Shown in pieces: positions 1 through 7,152 of a DNA stretch of 59,349 nt. The notes beneath the pieces are model-generated. The model saw nothing but the letters and a program-made list of their open reading frames with translations. It did no database searches and had not been told where the DNA came from. A program made the position numbers and the translations under genes. The DNA comes from Chitinophagales bacterium. GTDB lineage: Bacteria; Bacteroidota; Bacteroidia; Chitinophagales; Chitinophagaceae. The first letter of the stretch is position 1; each line of letters starts with the position of its first letter. The stretch covers positions 1 through 59,349 of the forward strand of contig JAATFV010000073.1 of NCBI GenBank assembly GCA_015655015.1, written 5' to 3'.

Positions 1-1762
1 CATTTTTCGCCCCCGAATGTTTGTACACATTATTCAGCGCCTATTTCACACAAAGGAATATATTTTTACGGGGGAGCCCTCACAATAAAAAATCACCTGC
101 CCCTTCAGGCAGGTTGCATTTGAATGTTATAGGACTATCTTCAAAAAAGGCGGAACCGTATTCCCGGATATACTCAATGAGATTCTGCGCCGTATTGTTG
201 TCTGCATTTAGGGCCCACACAATAGTATTCATACGTTGTGTTACCTCCTTCGTGATGCTGGAGATCTTAAGCGCATAGGTATTTAGCTGCTGTGTTTGTT
301 CATTTTGTTGGGCTATCAGATCACTCACCATTCTTATAGTGCTCAGGCCGCCGCCTACATCGTCATGAAGATCGGCTATGATCCGTTTGCGTTCGTCTTC
401 TTTGGCGTCGTCTACAGCCAGCTGGGTCTTCCTTTCATTCTCCATGTATATTTCCTTTATCCGATGCCGCTGTTTTTGTTCCCTGTTCTTAATCGTCATA
501 AAGCTAATGACCAGCAGCAACAGCAACAATCCGGTAATGATGTAGATGGTATTTCGTTTCTTAGCTATATTATACTCCTGCTGGATAATGGTGTTTTCTT
601 TCTTTTCAACCTCGTATTTGGTTTGCATTTCGGCCAGAGAGGCCGCAGAATTTGCCTGATATAAAGAATCTTTTATAGCTAAAAGGGTATCCAGCATTTC
701 CCCATATGCCTTATAGTTGCCCAAACCTTTATAATCCTGGGCAAAATCTACATATTGAACAGGATCGATAGGGACATGGTTTTTAATGCAATAATCTCTT
801 TCTTTTATATCATAGAATAAAGCTGTCTTGTAATCTTTCCGCTCGTGATAGATATCCCGTAAAGTGGTGTAAGATATCGCGATCCTTTCCGGGTCGCCGA
901 TTTCCTGTTCGATCGCTACTTCCTGTTTATAATAATATTCGGCGGAATCCAACATATTCTTATCATGAAAAATGGATACTTTGCCGCTTAAACAGGCAGC
1001 CATAATGCGTAGCTGATGTTGCTCATTCGCATATACCAGCGCCCTATCAATAAAATACAGGGCGGAATCATAATTTGATTTTGGCAATTGATAATAGGTT
1101 ATTCCTAAGTTTACCAGGATCCTGTCATATTTTTTATAATAGCTGCTGTCCTTAAATAAGGCTATTGCTTTCAGGTACCAGGTTATACATTTTCTTAAAT
1201 AGATGTCATTGGCTTTGGGATTGTCAAAATTGGTTAATTGACCTGCCATGGTGGTCAGGTAGTTGTACGCATTGATCTGTCCATCGGTGTCGCCAAACTT
1301 TTCGGAACTCGCCAGCATTTGGTAGACAATGCTTACGCCCTCTTTTATGAGCTTTTGGGATTTCAAACAGGTCGCCTTTAATCCCAGTACTTCATGAAAT
1401 AGGGCAAAGTGCTTATCGACCGGTTTGATCGCTTTCAGCAGCTGATCGCAGATCGGCAAAGCAGAATCTGTAAAGGATCTTTGTTGCAGGGAGAAGGCAT
1501 ACATATACTTTGCCTCCCATATTTCAGGTTCATTCTGCTGGTACAGCGCCAATTGCAAAGCCTGCTGAGCATAAGATCTGAAGGTATCCGCGGGCATAGA
1601 GCTACTGTGCCTGCACAGCATTTGCAACAAAACAAGTTTTTCTTTTCCGTCTTCCGTTAAAGCCGCCCTTTTCTTCAGGCTGTCAATCAGTGAGATCTGG
1701 GCAGGGCATTTCATGCATAAAACCACCGTTACCAATAAAAAAATAAAGCTGATTTTATACAT
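1..1762 (-). pseudogene. TPR sensor histidine kinase (HisKA_3 type), interrupted by two stops
   Basis: The open part (80-1762, 560 residues) has a signal-like N-terminus, TPR-type helices, one membrane segment near residues 404-424, a coiled linker and a HisKA_3 H-box with His466 followed by Asp-Asp. It stops with TGA at 80-82, before the ATPase domain. Reading on in the same frame gives GLPRKNIFLCVK, a second stop (TAG at 41-43), then ALNNVYKHSGAKN, which is a clear HATPase N-box. The ATPase domain is therefore present but cut off by two nonsense codons, without a frameshift. It starts 2 bases after the response regulator, so the pair was one operon. The open part alone could not bind ATP. 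The gene runs off the window edge. Confidence 0.8.
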
Positions 1763-1764
1763 TA

Positions 1765-2397
1765 TTATCTTTTCAGGTATAGATTAACGGCCTCCACCCT
1801 GGTATTTACCTGGAGCTTCTCATAAATACGCTGAACGTGCGTACGTATGGTAGCAGGACTAATGTCCAGTTCCGCCGCGGCTTCCTTGTTCATCATTCCC
1901 CTGGCCAGCAGGTCCAGGACCGATTTTTCCCTTTCGGTAAGCTTCAGGATCAATTCATTTTGTTCCTCCTGTTGTTTAAAGCTGTTTACCACCTTACGCG
2001 CTATGGAGCTGCTCATGGGACTGCCGCCCAGCAGCATTTCGGCCAGCGCCTCCATGATCCTGGCGGGCCCTTCGCTTTTTAAGATATAACCGCTGGCTCC
2101 GGCTTTCAGGGAATCGAAGATCTTGTCGTTGTCCTCATAGGCCGTGCACATCAAAAAAAGCATTTTCGGGAATAGGTTCTTTAAAACTGCCACACAGGTA
2201 ATTCCACTAACGCCAGGTAAATTGATGTCCATCAGTACTGCATCCGGTACTATTTCGGATATGGCGGGCGTAGCCTCTTCCGCACTGGCATAACAGCCTC
2301 CGACAATCAGCCCTTCGCTCATTTGCACCATCATGGCCATTGCATCCCGTAATTCAGGCTTGTCCTCGACTATGCAAATCACTTTTGTACTCACCAT
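1765..2397 (-). CDS. NarL/LuxR-type response regulator
   Basis: This 210-residue protein has an N-terminal receiver domain with the phospho-acceptor Asp57 in LMDINLPG and a C-terminal LuxR-type helix-turn-helix at about 145-205 (LTEREKSVLDLLARG, then SPATIRTHV). It should be a DNA-binding response regulator paired with the sensor kinase directly downstream, which is disrupted. The regulator itself looks intact, so it may be orphaned or use another kinase. The start ATG lies 4 bases after a TAAATTTG box, which suggests a leaderless transcript. The divergent beta-barrel gene at 2571 is a possible target, but this rests on position only. Confidence 0.9.
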   Translation of the reverse strand: MVSTKVICIVEDKPELRDAMAMMVQMSEGLIVGGCYASAEEATPAISEIVPDAVLMDINLPGVSGITCVAVLKNLFPKMLFLMCTAYEDNDKIFDSLKAGASGYILKSEGPARIMEALAEMLLGGSPMSSSIARKVVNSFKQQEEQNELILKLTEREKSVLDLLARGMMNKEAAAELDISPATIRTHVQRIYEKLQVNTRVEAVNLYLKR

Positions 2398-2401
2398 TGG
2401 A

Positions 2402-2431
2402 CAAATTTAATATATCTGCCGGTTATTCAAA
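2402..2431 (-). promoter_or_regulatory. Promoter of the response regulator (TTTG-N18-TAAATTTG)
   Basis: On the minus strand TTTG (2431-2428) is followed after 18 bases by TAAATTTG (2409-2402). This fits the known Bacteroidota promoter pattern TTTG/TTG-N19-TAnnTTTG. The ATG follows after only TCCA, so transcription should begin at or almost at the start codon. Confidence 0.65.
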
Positions 2432-2570
2432 CTACGTAAAAAGGCTGATAAGGTAATTTAGCTCATTTTTTCAAACGCAGCCTATACGATCAATTGCGTA
2501 TTGCCCGGGTTGGAATAGTGAGACATATTTGCTGCTGTAAAAAAATACTAAATCATCAAAAAAAGAAATC

Positions 2571-3209
2571 ATGAAAACGCAAACCAAAATTATCTTGTTT
2601 TTAGCCGTAGCAGCCATTTGTTCCTGTACGATCCTGCCTGCTAATGCCCAATTTTCCTTCGGCGCCCGGGTAGGAGCCAACCTGGCTACGGAACCAGCCG
2701 TGGGTCTTTATCACCAAACGCTGGCAAGGCCTTATTTCGGAATATTCTCCAATTATCAGTTTAGTGGTCCCATCGCATTTCATCTCGGACTGAACTATTC
2801 CGGCGAAGGCGCCAATTATAAAGATCTGGGCACCGATGAAACATTTAAGATCAGGCATTCCTTCCTCACTATTCCTTTTTTGATACAGTATAGGTTCGGG
2901 TTCGGCGGTTATATAGAGGCCGGCCCCCAGTTCGGAATTCTACTCTCTGCAAAAGAAAAGTATAACGATGAAGAAAGTGTCGATGCCAAGTCCTATTATA
3001 AAGGAACGGATTTTAGCGCGGGTGTCGGTTTGGGGTATGACTTACAAAAAGGGGCCCTGAAAGGTTTGGGTATCAATGTCCGTTATATGCGTGGCCTGAC
3101 CAACATTAATAAAACGGATGTGGGCGATAATACGGATATAAAATCGAGGGTATTGAGCATCGGCCTTGCCTACACGTTCAAATCCCACGCGGTGTCGAAT
3201 AAAAAATAG
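2571..3209 (+). CDS. Outer-membrane beta-barrel protein (PorT/OMP_b-brl_2 type)
   Basis: The 212-residue product begins with a signal peptide ending near NAQFSFG. It continues with alternating polar and aromatic/hydrophobic strands (FGARVGANL, YFGIFSNYQF, FLIQYRFGFGGYIEAGPQFG, LSIGLAYTF) and ends in basic residues. This is the pattern of the small Bacteroidota outer-membrane barrels annotated as porin family. Its substrate or role cannot be told. The upstream bases are A-rich, as usual for this phylum. A hairpin terminator follows about 100 bases downstream. It is divergent from the two-component pair. Confidence 0.8.
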   Translation: MKTQTKIILFLAVAAICSCTILPANAQFSFGARVGANLATEPAVGLYHQTLARPYFGIFSNYQFSGPIAFHLGLNYSGEGANYKDLGTDETFKIRHSFLTIPFLIQYRFGFGGYIEAGPQFGILLSAKEKYNDEESVDAKSYYKGTDFSAGVGLGYDLQKGALKGLGINVRYMRGLTNINKTDVGDNTDIKSRVLSIGLAYTFKSHAVSNKK

Positions 3210-3305
3210 TCCTTTTATTAGCAGTGTCTGAACATTTTTTATTACCCTAAAATTTATCTTATGAGAAGAAATTTACGCAGCCATAAAAGACAAGTCTTCC
3301 CTGAC

Positions 3306-3338
3306 CGGTTCTCCGCATTCGCGGAGGACCGATTTTTT
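3306..3338 (+). terminator. Rho-independent terminator after the beta-barrel gene
   Basis: An 11-bp stem with one G-U pair (CGGTTCTCCGC / GCGGAGGACCG) around the loop ATTC is followed by GATTTTTT. It lies 97 bases after the stop at 3209 and in the same orientation. Confidence 0.8.
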
Positions 3339-3457
3339 CATGTAAGCCATCCGGCCCCGGACAAGCCGGCCCCGATCAGCCGGATGCCCTATTCGGGTCT
3401 TTAGGCCGGAGAAGGGTAGGGTAGGGGATCGGGTCGCCAACCCGTTGCCCAAGGAAT

Positions 3458-3487
3458 TTTGCCCGGCGGCAGAATGGGTGTAACTTG
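3458..3487 (+). promoter_or_regulatory. Promoter of the ABC ATPase (TTTG-N19-TAACTTG)
   Basis: TTTG at 3458-3461 is followed after exactly 19 bases by TAACTTG at 3481-3487. The ATG at 3493 comes 5 bases later. This fits the Bacteroidota -33/-7 pattern and predicts a leaderless or nearly leaderless mRNA. Confidence 0.65.
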
Positions 3488-3492
3488 CCTCC

Positions 3493-4260
3493 ATGCCAGC
3501 AAAAATAATTATTTCAGTCAAAGGCCTTACTAAAAAGTATGGCGATTTCGAGGCGGTCAAAGGCATCAGCTTCGACGTAATGGAAGGAGAAATATTCGGC
3601 CTTTTGGGCCCCAACGGCGCAGGGAAATCCACTACCCTCGAGATCATCGAGACCCTGCGGGATAAAACGGGTGGAGTAGTCACCGTAGACGGGCTCGATC
3701 TCGACAAAAGCCCCGGCGAGATAAAAAAGATCATCGGCGTTCAGTTACAGACCTCCGGTTATTACCCGGGCCTCAACCTGACCGAGCTCATCGAGCTCTT
3801 CGGCGGCCTTTACAACAGAAAGGTCCATCCCCCGGAATTCCTGGATATGGTCAACCTCCGCGATAAAGCCAAAGCAAAATACAAAGAGCTCAGCGGTGGA
3901 CAGAAACAACGTTTTTCTATCGCTACGACCCTGATCAACCAGCCAAAGATCATCTTTCTCGACGAGCCTACCACCGGACTGGACCCACAAGCCCGGAGGA
4001 ACCTTTGGGATCTTATCAAGGATATCAGGGCTAAAGGCACCACCGTGATCATTACCACCCATTATATGGATGAAGCGGAAGTATTGTGTGATCGGGTGGC
4101 TATCATCGACTCCGGCAGGATCATCGCCCTGGATCCCCCGGATAAACTGATCGATAACCTGGTAGCCACCGGATTCGAACGTCCCAAAGAAGTGAAAAAG
4201 GCCAATCTGGAAGATGTATTCATCAACCTGACCGGGCATACGCTGCGGGCCGAACACTGA
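3493..4260 (+). CDS. ABC transporter ATP-binding protein
   Basis: A complete 255-residue nucleotide-binding subunit: Walker A GPNGAGKS at 39-46, Q-loop at about 84-86, signature LSGGQ at 133-137, Walker B IIFLDEP at 153-159, D-loop GLDP and switch His in TTHYMDEAE. The order and the C-terminal extension fit the CcmA/drug-exporter (DRA) type that drives an ABC-2 permease. No permease gene lies next to it or elsewhere in the window, so its partner must be encoded elsewhere. The transported compound is unknown. The gene has its own promoter just upstream. Confidence 0.92.
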   Translation: MPAKIIISVKGLTKKYGDFEAVKGISFDVMEGEIFGLLGPNGAGKSTTLEIIETLRDKTGGVVTVDGLDLDKSPGEIKKIIGVQLQTSGYYPGLNLTELIELFGGLYNRKVHPPEFLDMVNLRDKAKAKYKELSGGQKQRFSIATTLINQPKIIFLDEPTTGLDPQARRNLWDLIKDIRAKGTTVIITTHYMDEAEVLCDRVAIIDSGRIIALDPPDKLIDNLVATGFERPKEVKKANLEDVFINLTGHTLRAEH

Positions 4261-4339
4261 ACGGGAATAACAGGGCTTTCAGCCCACAAGCCGGCTGACA
4301 ACCGCCAGGCAAGTATTGATGAAACAGTTCTATCTGAAA

Positions 4340-4353
4340 CTATAGATCTATAG
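4340..4353. repeat. Perfect 14-bp palindrome upstream of the DinB gene
   Basis: CTATAGATCTATAG is its own reverse complement. It lies 35 bases before the start at 4389 in the short gap after the ABC gene. It may be an operator. No function can be shown from the sequence. Confidence 0.4.
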
Positions 4354-4388
4354 ACCGAACAACCCGGATCACCTTCAAATCACCGCTC

Positions 4389-4928
4389 ATGAGCATAGAA
4401 TCATCGGAAGACCTTCGTTACCCCATCGGCAAATACACACCACAGCCTTTCTCCAGCCAGCTGAAAGAGGAATGGCTGAACGATATCAAATTCCTTCCGC
4501 AGGCGCTGGAAAATGCCATTGTTAACCTGGATGAAGCCCAGCTGCTGACCCCTTACAGGGAAGGAGGATGGACGGTCCAACAGGTGGTGCATCATGTTGC
4601 CGACAGTCATATCAACGCCTATTGCCGGTTCAAGCTGGGAATGACCGAAGACAACCCCTCCATCCGCCCTTATGAAGAAAAACGGTGGGCAGAGCTGGAG
4701 GATGTCGCGACGATCCCTATAAATATTTCCATTACTTTACTATATGCCTTGCATACCCGGTGGTATTCCGCTATCAGCGATCTTACCATCAAAGACTGGG
4801 AGCGAACTGTCTTCCACCCCGAACAAAAAAAGGAAATGACCTTATGGTATCTCCTTGGTAATTATTCCTGGCATGGTAAGCACCATACGGCCCATATCAC
4901 CTCGCTGCGTGAGCGCAACAGGTGGTAG
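4389..4928 (+). CDS. DinB-superfamily metal-binding protein, YfiT/BstA-like
   Basis: The 179-residue protein has the four-helix DinB_2 layout. The potential metal ligands are visible: HHVADSH at 68-74 and WHGKHHTAH at 161-169, with the N-terminal YPIGKY motif typical of YfiT-type proteins. Characterised relatives are bacillithiol-dependent S-transferases or putative metal-dependent hydrolases. The thiol partner in this organism cannot be deduced. The genes on both sides point the same way but show no functional link. Confidence 0.8.
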   Translation: MSIESSEDLRYPIGKYTPQPFSSQLKEEWLNDIKFLPQALENAIVNLDEAQLLTPYREGGWTVQQVVHHVADSHINAYCRFKLGMTEDNPSIRPYEEKRWAELEDVATIPINISITLLYALHTRWYSAISDLTIKDWERTVFHPEQKKEMTLWYLLGNYSWHGKHHTAHITSLRERNRW

Positions 4929-5005
4929 CCGACCCTGAACCCGGACTATTGCAGATCCGGAATCCCCTGGCCTTCCATGTTTGTGTGGACCTTTAAAAAC
5001 ATAAA

Positions 5006-5578
5006 ATGCAAAACTTCGACATGAAAGATCTGAGCTGGAAGACACTCTCCTCCGAATATTTGTTCAAAGACACCTGGTTTACCTTGCGCAAAGACACCTG
5101 CCAGACCCGCGACGGTAAAATCATCACACCTTATTATGTATATGAGTTCCCCACCTGGGTGACCGCCGTTGCCCTGACGGAAGATGGGAAGTTCATCTTC
5201 GAAAGGCAATACAGGCATGCGCTTGGACTGACCAACTACGAGATCCCGGGCGGCTGTGTGGACGACACCGATCCCTCCCTGGAGGCGGCTATCGAAAGGG
5301 AATTGCTGGAAGAGACAGGTTATCGGTTCGGAAAGTTAGAATACCTCGGCAAAACCTCGTCGAACCCTTCTACCAATACGAACTGGATGCATATCTACCT
5401 CGCCACAGGCGGCAAGTTGGTGCAGGAACAGGAATTGGACCACAACGAAGAGATTGAAGTATACCTGTTCACCATGGAAGAGGTCAGGCAATTTCTGCGC
5501 GAAAATAAGATCATACAGAGCATGCACGTCACCGCCCTGTTCTATGCCCTGGATCGCCTGGGGGCTTTGAAATATTAA
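5006..5578 (+). CDS. Nudix hydrolase, ADP-ribose pyrophosphatase-like
   Basis: This 190-residue protein has a Nudix box ending in RELLEETG, preceded by IPGGCVDD. The first half of the box has one extra residue and lacks the usual Glu, while the metal-binding REL-x-EE core is intact. The N-terminal strand pattern (YYVYEFPTWVTAVALTEDGKFIFERQYRH) resembles ADP-ribose/ADP-sugar pyrophosphatases. Substrate specificity cannot be fixed. The first ATG was chosen because it follows an A-rich stretch; the ATG five codons later is an alternative. Confidence 0.85.
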   Translation: MQNFDMKDLSWKTLSSEYLFKDTWFTLRKDTCQTRDGKIITPYYVYEFPTWVTAVALTEDGKFIFERQYRHALGLTNYEIPGGCVDDTDPSLEAAIERELLEETGYRFGKLEYLGKTSSNPSTNTNWMHIYLATGGKLVQEQELDHNEEIEVYLFTMEEVRQFLRENKIIQSMHVTALFYALDRLGALKY

Positions 5579-5628
5579 CTTTTAGTCTTTTCCTTCAAAC
5601 CCCATATCGTTCTGTCGGAAGCTGGCCC

Positions 5629-6855
5629 TTATTTTTTGATCATGATCTTTTGAACGATGGTTTTTGAAGCTGACTGAAAATGGAGGAAATAGGTACCGCC
5701 CTCTTTGCCCGACAGGTCGATCACAGATTGATACTTCGATGAATAATATACCTTTTGCCCCGACGTATTATATATAGTTATCGACTCTACTTTATCTCTG
5801 TCTCCCTTGAATGATAAGTTGAATACCCCGCTGCCGGGACTGGGGTAAATAGCGAGCTCAATGAGGGCTTCCAGGCAATTCGCAATAGAAATGACCCTGG
5901 AGTATTTGAATTTGCCGTCCAGGTCCGTTTGTTGGAGGCGATAATAGGAAATGGAATTACAGGGATCCATATCGGTCAAAGAATAATTCCGCAGTGTATT
6001 TGAATTGCCGGCTCCTTTAACGGAGCCGGCCACTATCCAATTGGCCGCGTCGGTGCTGCGTTCGATCGAAAAATGATCATTATTGCTTTCACTGGCTGTG
6101 CTCCATGTTAAGATTACCCCCTGTTGGTCGCACTTACCAGTAAACGAAAGCAATTCAATCGGCAAGGGAATAACATTGCCGGTTATTGTTATTGTATTGG
6201 TATTGAGAGCAACGGCTCCGGAGAGCGAAAGAGCTCTGCCTGCAAGTGCTGCGCCTTCCAACAACGTAACGGCTCCGTTGGCCAGGATACTACCGCGGAA
6301 AGCTGAACTATCACCCAGGGAGACCGCGCCATTTACCTGCCAAAATACATGATCCTGGGACGTTAAATTGATAAGGGCGACATTTGAAAATTTGCCGGTT
6401 GTCAAAGTGCCGTTTACCTGGAAGACGAATACCGCATTCGGATTGCCTAGCCCGTCTAAAATCAGATCTCCGGTTATTGTTGAAGCATCTCCCAGGCAGT
6501 AAACACCGGGCGTGATCACCTGGTTGTTTCCCATTGTAACATCTTCGGAGGCGCCGCATTCAAGCCCGGACAAAAAAGCATAAGCATTGCTCAAATCGCT
6601 GGCGGCCCCTGCGGAAACAGCATCAACGGAATGAATTGACCCGGTCACTGTTCCTGGAGGAAAGCCGGTGATAAATGATCCATTGTTCCCGATATCTCCG
6701 TAGATGACCGTTACGCCCGTATTGCCAAATGCTCCGGTGGAAGTGAATACCGCAAAAGAGGAGGCCGTACCCAGGTCAGGCGCCTGCGCGAGGATCCATT
6801 GGGGATGACAGGATATGCAAGCAATGCTTATAACAAGCAGCAGTTTCTTTTTCAT
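5629..6855 (-). CDS. DUF3494 ice-binding-like protein with type IX sorting domain
   Basis: The chosen start (MKKKLLLVIS at 6855) gives a 408-residue protein with a signal peptide ending near ILAQA. A longer reading to 6960 adds 35 residues that would hide the signal. Residues about 27-230 form a DUF3494 ice-binding-like beta-helix domain (LGTASSFAVFTSTG at its start, then VFQVNGTL and VFWQVNGAV). A fibronectin-like stretch follows, and the last 75 or so residues are a type IX secretion C-terminal domain (YPSPGSGVFNL, ITIYNTSGQKVY, YFLHF). The protein should be secreted and fixed on the cell surface. Whether it binds ice or acts as an adhesin is open. It is divergent from a second DUF3494 gene. 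Confidence 0.88.
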   Translation of the reverse strand: MKKKLLLVISIACISCHPQWILAQAPDLGTASSFAVFTSTGAFGNTGVTVIYGDIGNNGSFITGFPPGTVTGSIHSVDAVSAGAASDLSNAYAFLSGLECGASEDVTMGNNQVITPGVYCLGDASTITGDLILDGLGNPNAVFVFQVNGTLTTGKFSNVALINLTSQDHVFWQVNGAVSLGDSSAFRGSILANGAVTLLEGAALAGRALSLSGAVALNTNTITITGNVIPLPIELLSFTGKCDQQGVILTWSTASESNNDHFSIERSTDAANWIVAGSVKGAGNSNTLRNYSLTDMDPCNSISYYRLQQTDLDGKFKYSRVISIANCLEALIELAIYPSPGSGVFNLSFKGDRDKVESITIYNTSGQKVYYSSKYQSVIDLSGKEGGTYFLHFQSASKTIVQKIMIKK

Positions 6856-7037
6856 TTTTTCTGATTTGAATGGTATTGATCTTTCAAAGTTTGAAATCAT
6901 TTCATTGAAAATCGTTACAGAATTGCCGCAATAGGTTATATAATTCACATATTCCATCAATCAGAATACACTTATTATGTTAAAAACATGTGAATTGTGA
7001 AACTAAATCCAATAATGGTGTAATGATGTACAATGTT

Positions 7038-7111
7038 AAATAACACAATTTTGTTTCTATTATCTCTTTCAGGTTCCGCTTTATCGCACAATTATCCCCA
7101 TTGTGTTATTT
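7038..7111. repeat. Perfect 12-bp inverted repeat between the divergent DUF3494 genes
   Basis: AAATAACACAAT at 7038-7049 and its exact reverse complement ATTGTGTTATTT at 7100-7111 are 50 bases apart in the 297-bp AT-rich gap between the two DUF3494 genes. It could be a pair of operator sites for a shared regulator or a long hairpin in the leader of the plus-strand gene. No other feature was seen in this gap. Confidence 0.5.
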
Positions 7112-7152
7112 CGAGTGATCATAAATGTTATATTCTATCTTAAAACTTAATT

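Noticed and set aside
3261..3405. Short plus-strand frame starting MRRNLRSH after the beta-barrel gene
   Set aside because: It runs through the terminator hairpin and has no recognisable protein features.
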